DNA from: a virus
DNA: 64,000 bases
Direction: 5' to 3' (one strand)
IMG/VR virus record: IMGVR_UViG_3300009431_000002
Span: 62,001 to 126,000 of that record
A program made the position numbers and the translations under genes. The number at the start of each line of letters is the position of its first letter. The first letter of the stretch is position 1. Below are positions 47,711-56,066 of this stretch, one piece after another. Below the pieces are notes generated by a model that was not told where the DNA came from, did not search any database, and saw only the letters and a list, made by a program, of their open reading frames with translations.

Positions 47711-48414
47711 CACTCGTACTCCAGCCGCATCGTCTTCACTTCTGGGTTCGCCATCAGTGCCTTCGCCTTGTTGACGAACGCTTGCACCTGCCGGTCGTAG
47801 CTCTCCCGGTCCTCGATCCCGCCGAGGGCCTTCGGGTCCTGGCTGGCCCTCTGGTAGATGGCGAGCACCCTCTGCATGTCCTCGCGGGACAGATTCCGGA
47901 TCGTGGGGGTGTCGCCGTAGGACGTATCCGTGGTGCTCTCCCACAGCTCGTTGGCGGCGTTGGCCGCGATCCAGTCGTTGAGCTTGTAGTTCGTGCCCTT
48001 GTCGTGCGGGGTCCTCACCCGCAGGTCGCGCATGGCGAAGAACGAATCGTCGGGTGGGGGGTTGTCCTCGTAGTACTTGCGCCGCGCGCCGCGGTAGGCG
48101 TCGGCGGCCTGCTGCCAGTCCTGTTGCGCCTGCAGACTCTTCTTGGTCTGCTTGGCCTGCCCCCACGGCAGGAGGCGGAACCGCCGCTTGATCTCAGGCT
48201 TCTTGCCCGGCCACTGCGGTGCACCGACGAGGTCGGCCTCCATCTTCTTGTCGTAGGCGTCTCCGGCCGCCTCGAGGGGCGCAACGGCAGCCTCCGGATC
48301 CGGGACCGAGTAGCCATGAACGTCCCAGCCGACGCCGGCGACCTTGGCCATCAGCGGACCAGCACCGATCTTCTGGAGCTCGTCGAAGAAGGCCGCAATG
48401 GATGGGGAGCTCAC
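47710..48414 (-). CDS. Virion-module protein beginning with FFDELQKIG (234 residues)
   Basis: GTG 48414 is in a GTGA overlap. The protein begins MSSPSIAAFFDELQKIGAGP and continues with a basic region (KKPEIKRRFRLLPWGQAKQT) and helices. The shared FFDELQKIG motif suggests a common targeting or processing signal. No domain is recognised. Confidence 0.5.
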   Translation of the reverse strand: MSSPSIAAFFDELQKIGAGPLMAKVAGVGWDVHGYSVPDPEAAVAPLEAAGDAYDKKMEADLVGAPQWPGKKPEIKRRFRLLPWGQAKQTKKSLQAQQDWQQAADAYRGARRKYYEDNPPPDDSFFAMRDLRVRTPHDKGTNYKLNDWIAANAANELWESTTDTSYGDTPTIRNLSREDMQRVLAIYQRASQDPKALGGIEDRESYDRQVQAFVNKAKALMANPEVKTMRLEYE

Positions 48415-49313
48415 GGCATCCTCCACTGGTAGATGTCCAGGATCTCGTCCATCTCCATCTCCATGCCGTCGGACGACTCGATGGTCTGTGGGTTGATGAA
48501 GTCGCGGTTCACCAGCTGATCCCACTCCTGGAACTCGTCGGGCACGGGCAGCAGGAACTCGATGGAGCCAGGCGGAATCTTCCGCATCTGGATCTCCTGG
48601 TGGATCGGCGACCGCAGGCGCTTGGTCTTCGGTACCTTGGCGACGCGCCACCGGACGTTCTCGAGCTCGACGATCACGTCCTTGGGGGCGACGGGCGGGA
48701 AGAAGGTGCAGCGCGCACGCACCACCTGCTCCTGGCCCTCACCGAGCGCAGACGTCTGCACGTCGTCGGTCTCCGGGTCCACCTGCATCCAGAAGAGGAT
48801 GGGCGCGTGGTACCCGTGCATGAACGTGCCGCCGAAGCAGGCCTCGCAGCGCTTGGTGGTCTGCCGGCCCTGCCGCTCGTCGTAGCAGTGGGGGCAGCGA
48901 GGACCGAAGGTCCGGCGCTTGTACAGCAGGCACGGCCGGCCCGTGTGCTCGCGCAGCAGCGTCTCCTCGAACCGCGCGGCCTCCATGGCGTCGAGAGGCA
49001 GCGGCGGCTCCACGGACGCACCGTGGTTGTCCGGGAAGTCACGCTCCTCGCCCGAGGCCCGGTGGACCAGCCGCACGCGGTAGTACAGCTGCCGCCAGTT
49101 GTGGAGGAGCCCCGGCTGCGTGTCGCGGAACCAGTACAGGTCGCGCAGCGGCTCCGGCGTCAGCAGCGTGTAGGGGCCGAGCGGCGAGTCGACGGAGCGC
49201 AGGATGTACGTGTCGTAGTCCTGCGGGTCCTCAGAACTGGTCGAGATCTCCCAGAAGAGGTCGAGGCGATCCAGGTCGAAGGACCTGGCACGGATGTGGC
49301 GAACCTCGATCAA
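48411..49313 (-). CDS. Virion-module protein with FN3-like start and zinc ribbon (300 residues)
   Basis: TTG 49313 after GGAGACATGG. The first 100 residues have the strand pattern of a fibronectin type III domain (LDLFWEISTSSEDPQDYDTY, LYYRVRLVHRASGEERDF). Then GPRCPHCYDE and KRCEACFGG form a zinc ribbon with CPHC/CEAC. The C-terminal part is beta-rich. It is likely a connector or baseplate component. The family is unknown. Confidence 0.5.
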   Translation of the reverse strand: MIEVRHIRARSFDLDRLDLFWEISTSSEDPQDYDTYILRSVDSPLGPYTLLTPEPLRDLYWFRDTQPGLLHNWRQLYYRVRLVHRASGEERDFPDNHGASVEPPLPLDAMEAARFEETLLREHTGRPCLLYKRRTFGPRCPHCYDERQGRQTTKRCEACFGGTFMHGYHAPILFWMQVDPETDDVQTSALGEGQEQVVRARCTFFPPVAPKDVIVELENVRWRVAKVPKTKRLRSPIHQEIQMRKIPPGSIEFLLPVPDEFQEWDQLVNRDFINPQTIESSDGMEMEMDEILDIYQWRMP

Positions 49314-49322
49314 CCATGTCTC

Positions 49323-51041
49323 CTACGCCGTGAGCAGCTTCTGGTACGCCTCCGGGAGGTGGTTCTCCCAGCCGCCCTTGGCCAGGAGCCGCTCGTGGAC
49401 GGTGCTGGTCTTCTCCTCGTCCGCCTTGTCCTTCTTGATGGGCGTGCCGAACGGGACCTTGGTCGGCGTCTCGCCGCGCTCGTGCGCCCCGGCCATCTGG
49501 TGCATCCGGATGCCCTGGCCGGCGGTGCCTCCAACCAGTCCGGTGAGCGCGCCTGCGCCTGCGCCCAGCAGCGTGGACCGGAGATCGCCACCGTGCGACG
49601 CGCCGATCAGGCCGCCGCCCACTGCGCCACCGACGCCCATCGGCAGTCCGCTGCCCAGCCCGGCGGCCAGCAGTCGCCCACCGGGGCCGATCTCGGACGC
49701 GTACTGCTGGTAGTTGGCCAGGTTCTGCAGTGCCTCGGCCTCCGTCGGCCGCCCGGACTCCTGCACGGGTCCCGGGGCATCGAAGGCGCTGCGCCGTTCG
49801 CCCTCGGCGGCGCCGGTCTTCTCGCCGGCCCGCGCCAGCTCGGACTTCATCCGCTCGATGTACTCCAGGGCCTCGTCGCCCACCGGGGCGAAGGTGGCGC
49901 TCACGCTGGAGCCCAGCGGGGCCTTGCGGGGCGCCGGCATCCGGCTCATGTAGTCGGCCACCTCGTCCCGCCGCTCGGGGTTGCCGGCGTAGAACTCACC
50001 CAGGGCGCCCGGCATCTGCTGCAGGGCGTCCTCGATGTTGGACTCGCGGCGCTCGCGGAGCAGACGCTGCGTGCCGAGGGTGCCGATGGCACCACCAGCC
50101 ACCCCGGCCCCGAGGCCGAGCGCGCCGGCACCGACCGGGCCCAGCGCCTCCTTCTTCAGGTCGGGCTTCTCGGCGCCAGGCTTCTTGGGGTCCTGGGCCT
50201 CCTGGACCTTCTTGGCGTTCTCCTGCAGGGCCTCCATCATGTCGCCGTTGGCCGCCTTGACCAGGGCCTCGCTGAACGAGATCCCCTGCTGCTCGGCGTA
50301 GGCGGCGACCTTCTCCTGCATCTCCTTGTACGCCTCGGGCGTTGGCGCGCTCATCTTGGCCTTGGGCTTGGAGGGAGCCGGCCCCGCTGGGCCCGCGCCC
50401 GGGGGCATGGCGGGCATGCCGATGCCGCCCATCGCCGGCTGACCGGCCATCGGCACGGAGGGTCCCGGAGCGGGGGCCATCGGCGGGCCGCCTGCCGGCG
50501 GACCGGCTTCCGGGCCACCCATCCCCATGGCGTCCATGCCCATGCCAGCCGCGCCACCGGCCATGCCGCCGAGCGCTCCTCCGCCGGCCATGCCGGCCAG
50601 ACCGCCACCGACCCCGCCCACGACGGCGCCGCCGGGGCCACCGCCTGCCTGGATGCCGGCGCGGATGCCTCCGATCATCCCCAGCAGGGTGCCGGTGGCC
50701 GCGCCGAGCATGGTGCCGATCTGCGCGGGGCTCGGGGGCACGTCCTCGGTGATGGGAGCGGTCGAGTCCTCGGCCACCATCTCGGACGCCGGCATCTCAC
50801 CACCCTCCGGCGGCATGCCCTCGTCCATCATGGGCTCCTCCATCTCCGGCGGTGCGCCGGGGGTCGGAGGCGTGCCCGGGGGTACGGCCGGGGGCGGCTC
50901 CGGGAGCTGGAGGTCACCGGGGGCCATGGCGAGCTTCAGGAGGTCCTCCATCGACATCTCCTGGAGCATCTCCTGTCGAGACGCGCGCTTCTCGAGGGCG
51001 GCCTCTTCCTGGGCGGCGTCGTTCAGCCAACGGTCGAGCAT
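49323..51041 (-). CDS. Gly/Met/Pro-rich internal virion protein (572 residues)
   Basis: Start at ATG 51041. N-terminal helix (MLDRWLNDAAQEEAALEKRA). A Pro/Gly/Met-rich stretch follows (for example GMGMDAMGMGGPEAGPPAGG), with a long glycine-zipper segment (GAVVGGVGGGLAGMAGGGAL). The middle is helical, and a second zipper lies near 495-520. Such proteins may be ejected into the host and span membranes. The exact role is unknown. Confidence 0.5.
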   Translation of the reverse strand: MLDRWLNDAAQEEAALEKRASRQEMLQEMSMEDLLKLAMAPGDLQLPEPPPAVPPGTPPTPGAPPEMEEPMMDEGMPPEGGEMPASEMVAEDSTAPITEDVPPSPAQIGTMLGAATGTLLGMIGGIRAGIQAGGGPGGAVVGGVGGGLAGMAGGGALGGMAGGAAGMGMDAMGMGGPEAGPPAGGPPMAPAPGPSVPMAGQPAMGGIGMPAMPPGAGPAGPAPSKPKAKMSAPTPEAYKEMQEKVAAYAEQQGISFSEALVKAANGDMMEALQENAKKVQEAQDPKKPGAEKPDLKKEALGPVGAGALGLGAGVAGGAIGTLGTQRLLRERRESNIEDALQQMPGALGEFYAGNPERRDEVADYMSRMPAPRKAPLGSSVSATFAPVGDEALEYIERMKSELARAGEKTGAAEGERRSAFDAPGPVQESGRPTEAEALQNLANYQQYASEIGPGGRLLAAGLGSGLPMGVGGAVGGGLIGASHGGDLRSTLLGAGAGALTGLVGGTAGQGIRMHQMAGAHERGETPTKVPFGTPIKKDKADEEKTSTVHERLLAKGGWENHLPEAYQKLLTA

Positions 51042-51045
51042 GTCA

Positions 51046-52098
51046 TCACCTCACGGGTAGGGCGGCTGCGCCGCCGGCTCCCAGCACTGCCCCGGTCAGC
51101 GCGCCGAGCAACGCGGCCTTTCCCGGGTGGTCTACGTTCACGTCGGCGACGCCCTCGGAGGCGCGCGCCAGCACGGCGCCCAGCCTCTTGGCGTAGCCGG
51201 GGTCCTCGGTCTCGTCCAAGGCCCGCTCCGACTTCTCCCGGCCGAGCTCGGCCAGGGCTTGCTCCTTGCTCCTGCCGCTCATTGTAGGCCTGCTGAACGC
51301 GTACTGCCCAGCGCCTCCGAGCGCTGCACCCACGGGCGCGCCGATGATGGCACGCTGCATCCGGGGGTCCAGGGCCTGCCAGGCGGCCACGAGATCCTGG
51401 GCCGCGCTGGTCTTCACCGGCGACCGCTTGATCTTCGTGTCGGCCTCGTCGTGGGGCTCCCACGTCCTCCCCAGCAGGCCAGCACCAGCTCCTGCAGCCG
51501 TCGCCGCTCCGCCGGCGAGGCCGAGGGTGAGCAGCCCGCCCTTGACGGCCTGGGGCCCGAACTGCCTCACCAGCTCCTTGACGTGGGGCTTGACGGCCTG
51601 GCCGCCGGCGGACTCCGACACGCCCTTCAACCCCGAGAAGATCCCCTTCAGGGTGTCGTACTTCCCCATCATCATGCGGCCGGCGATCCCGCGCTGCCTC
51701 TGCCCTCCTGCCATGCCCTCGAGGCCGCCCTGCAGCATGCTGCCGACGCTGTGCTCGTCGAGGCTGTTGGCGAGTGCCGCAGCGGCCTGGGAGTGCATGG
51801 CGTCGCTGATGAGCCTGTCGAGGGCCTGCCCCCGCAGGTAGGCGACGCCTCCGCCCGCCGCAGCGCCCGCCGGGACACCGAGGGAGACGCCACGGAGCTC
51901 GCGTTCGTCGCCACCGCCGAAGTAGCCGCCAGCACCTCCGAGCACTGCGCCGAGAGCGGCATGGGGCACGGCCGTCGCCAGCGGGAGCCTGCGGAGCAGG
52001 TGCTTCCGCTTGTCCACCTCCCGGGCGAGGATCTCCTCGGGGCCTGGCGCGGCGTCCTCGGACATGGCTCCGGTGATGGCGCTGAACGGTCGGGTCAC
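51046..52098 (-). CDS. Glycine-zipper internal virion protein (350 residues)
   Basis: GTG 52098 overlaps the upstream stop (GTGA); a GTG at 52107 is in the same frame. The protein begins VTRPFSAITGAMSEDAAPGP and contains several Gly/Ala hydrophobic segments (HAALGAVLGGAGGYFGGG, GGLLTLGLAGGAATAAGAGA, AALLGALTGAVLGAGGAAAL). It is similar in character to its neighbour, so both may be ejection or membrane-pore proteins. Confidence 0.5.
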   Translation of the reverse strand: MTRPFSAITGAMSEDAAPGPEEILAREVDKRKHLLRRLPLATAVPHAALGAVLGGAGGYFGGGDERELRGVSLGVPAGAAAGGGVAYLRGQALDRLISDAMHSQAAAALANSLDEHSVGSMLQGGLEGMAGGQRQRGIAGRMMMGKYDTLKGIFSGLKGVSESAGGQAVKPHVKELVRQFGPQAVKGGLLTLGLAGGAATAAGAGAGLLGRTWEPHDEADTKIKRSPVKTSAAQDLVAAWQALDPRMQRAIIGAPVGAALGGAGQYAFSRPTMSGRSKEQALAELGREKSERALDETEDPGYAKRLGAVLARASEGVADVNVDHPGKAALLGALTGAVLGAGGAAALPVR

Positions 52099-52592
52099 GA
52101 CTCCCACCCCCCGTACCAGCCGTGCGAGTACCAGATGTACTCGGAGTGGATGCCGCCGCCCCAGCCGGCGCGGATGTTGCGCGACGCCTTGAGCCGCAGC
52201 TTCTTGTGCTCATACTCGTTCGAGATGAGCTGGATCCACGCCATGATGGCCCGGCTCTTGTCGGTGTTGTACGAGAAGCCGCCGTCGGTGAAGGCGATGG
52301 CGTTGCGGGTGTTGAGCAGTCCCACCGACGTCAGGAGGTTCACCACGGTCCCCCGGAGCAGCAGGTGCATCGACGGGAAGGTCGAGACCGTCCAGGTGCC
52401 GATCTCCGGGGGCGTGGTGTTGAAGTCGTCGATGCAGTCCAGCACCGCCCAGGCGATCATGCGGTTGCTGCTCTCCTCACCCCGCGTGAGGCGGTTGAGC
52501 TGCGGGTGGTCACGCATGAACGTGCGTACCATCTTGACGACCTGCGCCAGGCGCTGGTCCTCGGATGGTGTGTAGCTGGACGGCGTGAGCAT
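52095..52592 (-). CDS. Neck/connector candidate (165 residues)
   Basis: Start at ATG 52592. It is helical with a beta-rich C-terminus (IRAGWGGGIHSEYIWYSHGW). It lies between the capsid gene group and tail genes, the usual place for head-tail connectors. No family is recognised, so this is a positional inference. Confidence 0.4.
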   Translation of the reverse strand: MLTPSSYTPSEDQRLAQVVKMVRTFMRDHPQLNRLTRGEESSNRMIAWAVLDCIDDFNTTPPEIGTWTVSTFPSMHLLLRGTVVNLLTSVGLLNTRNAIAFTDGGFSYNTDKSRAIMAWIQLISNEYEHKKLRLKASRNIRAGWGGGIHSEYIWYSHGWYGGWES

Positions 52593-52595
52593 CGA

Positions 52596-53120
52596 CTACT
52601 CCAGCAGCTCGTCGAGCTTCGTCAGCGGCGTCAGCTTGGAGCCGCCCTCGACCGCGAGGTCCACGGCGTCCTTGAGCTCGGTGAGCTTCATGCGGTCGCT
52701 GAGGAGCGGCGCCGGTCGGACGTACTTGGCGAACGCCAGCACGTCCTTCTTGGTCCGCATCTTCCGCATGGCCTCGAGGTATGGGGTGTAGTCGACAGCG
52801 GCGTCGCCGGTGTCCACCTCGTCGCGCTCCGCAGGCTCCGGCCGCCCCGGCGGCTTGTAGGCCTGCGCCGCGCGGCGCTGCTGGTCGATCTCGCGCTTGC
52901 GGCGGACGTACCAGGCCGGCGGGGTGGCGCCGACGTGGATGTCCCGAGCCTTCTGCATGCGCGCAAGTCGCGCGGTGTGGATGGGCCCGGCGATCTTGGA
53001 GACCGGGACCACCAGCCTACCGCCAGGCGGCACACGGACGCGGAAGATGGTCAGGGGCCGAGGCCTGTCCTGCACGTCCGTGAGGTTGTAGATGTTGGTC
53101 CGCTTGGTCTTCGCCGCCAT
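52596..53120 (-). CDS. Basic virion-module protein (174 residues)
   Basis: Start at ATG 53120. It begins MAAKTKRTNIYNLTDVQDRP, has a beta-rich start (LTIFRVRVPPGGRLVVPVSK) and a helical basic middle. It lies next to the acidic protein at 53122 with a one-base gap. Function unknown. Confidence 0.5.
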   Translation of the reverse strand: MAAKTKRTNIYNLTDVQDRPRPLTIFRVRVPPGGRLVVPVSKIAGPIHTARLARMQKARDIHVGATPPAWYVRRKREIDQQRRAAQAYKPPGRPEPAERDEVDTGDAAVDYTPYLEAMRKMRTKKDVLAFAKYVRPAPLLSDRMKLTELKDAVDLAVEGGSKLTPLTKLDELLE

Positions 53121-53121
53121 C

Positions 53122-53844
53122 TCAGTCCTCCATCGACACGATCTTGGCGTCCAGGGCCTTCATGGCGCCGGTGCGGGTCTTGCCCGACTGCTCGGCGTCA
53201 CGCAGGGCCAGGACGTGGTCGGCGTCCTCGCAGGTCTCGAGGAAGGCCTCGAGGTCCCCGATGTTGCCGTCGAGGACCGACAGGTCGTAGGTGACCTCGA
53301 CCTCCTCGGGCTTCTCCTCGAGGTCTTCGGGCTCGTCGGTCTCCGCGGGCGCGCCCGGCCCCGTCTCCTCCCCCAGATCCCCCTCCTCTTCCCCGTCGGC
53401 CTGGGAATCCTCGCCGACATCGGCGTCCTTCTCCTCGGGTGGGTCCTCGAGGTCGTCCAGGCCGACAGGCTCGTCCGCGTCCTCGTCGACCTCCTTCTCG
53501 GCCGGCTCCTCGGGCTCCGGCGGCACGAGCGCCTCCATGTGCAGCGCCGTGAACCGGGCACCGTCGCCGGCCTGCAGGGCCTCGATGGCCTCCTGCCGCT
53601 TGGCCGGGTCCTTGAAGTCGTCGAACAGTTCGGTCAGGTCCGGGCCGGGCTCCGGCTCCGACGACACTGTGTCGTCGACCTCCGGCACGACCTCCTGGAT
53701 GAAGCCGTTCTTGGTCAGGTGTTGGATGTGTCGCCGATCCTTCTTCGCGTCCGCGTCCGAGACGGGGAGCGGTACGGATCCCAGGCACTTGCCTGCGATG
53801 GCGATGTTGGGCGGAGCGCCCGCGAGCTTGCGGTAGTACTTCAT
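53122..53844 (-). CDS. Highly acidic virion-module protein (240 residues)
   Basis: Start at ATG 53844. The middle (about 95-190) is almost entirely Asp, Glu, Pro and Gly (EKEVDEDADEPVGLDDLEDP), and the ends are folded domains (MKYYRKLAGAPPNIAIAGKC; LDGNIGDLEAFLETCEDADH). Codons for VDDTVSS contain a copy of the dispersed palindrome. It may be a capsid-associated or connector protein. Confidence 0.5.
   Translation of the reverse strand: MKYYRKLAGAPPNIAIAGKCLGSVPLPVSDADAKKDRRHIQHLTKNGFIQEVVPEVDDTVSSEPEPGPDLTELFDDFKDPAKRQEAIEALQAGDGARFTALHMEALVPPEPEEPAEKEVDEDADEPVGLDDLEDPPEEKDADVGEDSQADGEEEGDLGEETGPGAPAETDEPEDLEEKPEEVEVTYDLSVLDGNIGDLEAFLETCEDADHVLALRDAEQSGKTRTGAMKALDAKIVSMED
53659..53677. repeat. 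CGACGACACTGTGTCGTCG palindrome inside a virion gene (copy 4 of 5)
   Basis: A perfect 19-base palindrome encoding part of DDTVSS in the gene 53122-53844. Its position well inside a gene suggests a stoperator, a DNA-organising site, or a chance within constrained codons; the exact 19-base symmetry argues against chance. Confidence 0.5.
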
Positions 53845-53878
53845 GATGGGGTCCCTCTCTCCTCTGCTTCCGAGGGCC

Positions 53879-53950
53879 CCCGCCCCCGCGCCGCCGCGCG
53901 GGTTGGGAGCGGGGGCGGGACCCCGGTAGAACGTCAGGCCACTGGCCTGA
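53879..53950 (-). terminator. Stable hairpins after the major capsid gene
   Basis: On the reverse strand TCAGGCCA-G-TGGCCTGA (53934-53950) directly follows the capsid stop. A second 11-base-pair G/C stem (53879-53889 with 53909-53919) follows. No U-run is present. They may end or reduce transcription, or stabilise the abundant capsid message. Confidence 0.4.
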
Positions 53951-55072
53951 TCAGAACTGGTTGACCTGCGGGTACGTCAGGCCATCCTCGGCACGGTTGT
54001 TCATCGCGCCCAAGTCCTCGATATCGACGGGCTGACGATCGGCGAAGTTCGCGTCCTCCGCGCCCGTCGTGACGGAACCGCGGTAGAGCTCGAGCTTGCG
54101 GACTGCGGCGATGTTGCCGAAGCCCATGCCGATATCTTCCCACGCCTGCCAGAAGATCCGGTTGGCGCGCTTGTCGATGTAGAACTTCGTCTGGTTCAGG
54201 ATGTAGAACCGGCCGAAGAACTCGGGCTTGGTGAAGATGTAGACGTTGCCATCCCGCAGGATGTCCGTCTTGATCGTCCGGATGAAGTTGGTGCCGAGGA
54301 GCATGTTGTACTTGTAGCCGTCGACCACGGTCTCGGACTGGATCTTGTCCCCGAAGTCCTCGACGGTCCACTGCAGCACGTCCTCGAAGTCCGGCTCGGA
54401 CATGAGCATGCGCTCGGGCCGCAGGCGGTTGCGGCTCAGGAGCTTGCGCAGGTTGACGATGTCCGGCCGCAGGATGGGCCGCACCTCGAAGTCGTCCACG
54501 CCACCGAGGGTCAGGGCGTTGAGGCCCTTCACGCGGGACACGCCGACCACGGTGCCGTTGTTGACGTTGGTGCGGTTGAAGGCGACGGTGCCGTTGGTCT
54601 CGAACTGCAGCGCCTCGATGCAGGCCTCCACGTGGAGCAAGAACTCGCGGTCCTCGATCTCCTGGATGTCCTTGGCGCTGTTGTCCTCGATCACCTTCGT
54701 GATCGGCATCTCGTACGCCAGCAGCTCCTGCTCCGTCTTCTCGAACTTCTCCGAGGAGATGGTGAAGAAGGGGATGGCGTACCGCGGCGCGCTGATGTAC
54801 CGCGCGGTCGGCTGGCCCCGGAAGGTCAGCGGCATGGCGCGGGACTGCGGCTCGATGTCCACGATCCGCACGAGCGTGTCGTGGTTCTCGGACCGCTGGC
54901 ACTCGTTGCGGGTGATGGGGGTGGGCGGGACCACCTTGCGCGCGAAGCTGACCTCACGCAGGTGGTCACGGATGAAGGTGCCGCCGTACTCGGCGATCTT
55001 CTCTTTGCCCTCGGCGGTCTCCAACTTGCGGTTGAAGAGCTCGTTGAGGACCTCGGCGGGGGTGCTGGACAT
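53951..55072 (-). CDS. Major capsid protein, HK97-like fold
   Basis: Start at ATG 55072 after GAGGAGGACAC. The 373-residue protein has an N-terminal helical arm (MSSTPAEVLNELFNRKLETA), an E-loop-like stretch with IPFFTISSEKFEKTEQELLA, central A and P domain strands (RMLMSEPDFEDVLQWTVEDF) and a C-terminal beta-rich part (FFGRFYILNQTKFYIDKRAN). Its position next to protease and scaffold-like genes supports the call. It lacks obvious decoration. Confidence 0.7.
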   Translation of the reverse strand: MSSTPAEVLNELFNRKLETAEGKEKIAEYGGTFIRDHLREVSFARKVVPPTPITRNECQRSENHDTLVRIVDIEPQSRAMPLTFRGQPTARYISAPRYAIPFFTISSEKFEKTEQELLAYEMPITKVIEDNSAKDIQEIEDREFLLHVEACIEALQFETNGTVAFNRTNVNNGTVVGVSRVKGLNALTLGGVDDFEVRPILRPDIVNLRKLLSRNRLRPERMLMSEPDFEDVLQWTVEDFGDKIQSETVVDGYKYNMLLGTNFIRTIKTDILRDGNVYIFTKPEFFGRFYILNQTKFYIDKRANRIFWQAWEDIGMGFGNIAAVRKLELYRGSVTTGAEDANFADRQPVDIEDLGAMNNRAEDGLTYPQVNQF

Positions 55073-55132
55073 GTTGTGTCCTCCTCGACTCGGTTCGTTG
55101 GTCCTACGACCCTTGGTTGAGCCCTTCAGGGC

Positions 55133-55642
55133 CTAGCTGGGCACTCCGACGATGCCGCGGATGCGTCCGTGCACGGCGTCGATGTGCGTCAGGCGTGCGA
55201 CGACCAGCCCGGCACCGGCGCCCACCTGGTCGGCCAGGACGCGGCGGATCACGCCGGCGCCTGCCAGGTCGAAGTCGATGACGGTCAGGGCGTTGTTGGT
55301 GTCGAGGTCGAGGCCGGTGTCGTCGTAGACGTCCGTCTCGAACTCGTAGAAGCTCGGGAGCAGCACGTGCCCCATGCCACCGTTGATGGCCTGGGCGTCG
55401 TAGCGTCCCTCCTCGAGCCAGAAGCAGTACTGCGGCCGCGCGGCCACGTCTGCGGTGGCGTCGTTGTTGTCCCCTCCGCGGCGGAGGTTCCAGTCGTCGT
55501 CGTACTCCAGCCACTCGCCCTCGACGAGCGAGCGCCCGTCCTGGGGCCACAGGGGCCGGTGTCCGGCAGCGTCGCCGGTGCCGGCGACCACACGACGGTC
55601 CCGCGTGGGGAGCGTCTCGTACTCGGTGATCAGTCGAAACAT
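55133..55642 (-). CDS. Head decoration/stabilisation candidate (169 residues)
   Basis: Start at ATG 55642. Beta-rich with an acidic middle (GEWLEYDDDWNLRRGGDNND) and aromatic strands (HVLLPSFYEFETDVYDDTGL). It sits directly upstream of the capsid gene in transcription order. Assignment as decoration or stabilisation protein is by context only. Confidence 0.4.
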   Translation of the reverse strand: MFRLITEYETLPTRDRRVVAGTGDAAGHRPLWPQDGRSLVEGEWLEYDDDWNLRRGGDNNDATADVAARPQYCFWLEEGRYDAQAINGGMGHVLLPSFYEFETDVYDDTGLDLDTNNALTVIDFDLAGAGVIRRVLADQVGAGAGLVVARLTHIDAVHGRIRGIVGVPS

Positions 55643-55682
55643 GGTGCGTCCTCCATCGGCTCAGTGAGCCGAGTCGTTGCTG

Positions 55683-56054
55683 CTAGTCCTCGTCCAGGAT
55701 GAAGGCCTCCAGCTGGGTCTTGCCCGCGCCGGCGACCTTCTCTTCGCCGTCGCCCAGCTCGAAGAAGGGGACGTCGCCCGCGGCCATGCCGATGGCTTCC
55801 TCCCTCGTGGAGAGCTTGTCGGGCTCGGACAGGAGCTCGGCCGTCTTGGTGCCGACGTCGTCCTCGTCGATGAGGCCCTTCTGCGCCATCTTGTCCGCGA
55901 GTGCGGCGGCGCGCTTCTCCAGCTTGAGCTGTGCGTTCTCCACCCGGAGCTGCTCGTTCTCGGACTCGAGGTCGCTCGCCCGCTTGGTCAGAACGCGCAA
56001 GGCGCCCGGGACCTGCTTGAAGACGGTGTGTGCCTGCTGCCGGTCGATGGTCAT
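55683..56054 (-). CDS. Coiled-coil scaffold-like protein (123 residues)
   Basis: Start at ATG 56054 after GGAGGTACCGACG. It has a helical N-terminal part with a coiled coil (LESENEQLRVENAQLKLEKR) and an acidic C-terminus. Coiled-coil proteins just before the capsid gene are often scaffolds, but the sequence does not prove this. Confidence 0.45.
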   Translation of the reverse strand: MTIDRQQAHTVFKQVPGALRVLTKRASDLESENEQLRVENAQLKLEKRAAALADKMAQKGLIDEDDVGTKTAELLSEPDKLSTREEAIGMAAGDVPFFELGDGEEKVAGAGKTQLEAFILDED

Positions 56055-56066
56055 CGTCGGTACCTC

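Noticed and set aside
48219-51287. A 1022-codon forward open frame over the Gly-rich internal protein genes
   Set aside because: It has no motif and Arg/Leu/Gly-rich shadow composition; the reverse-strand genes are joined by start/stop overlaps.
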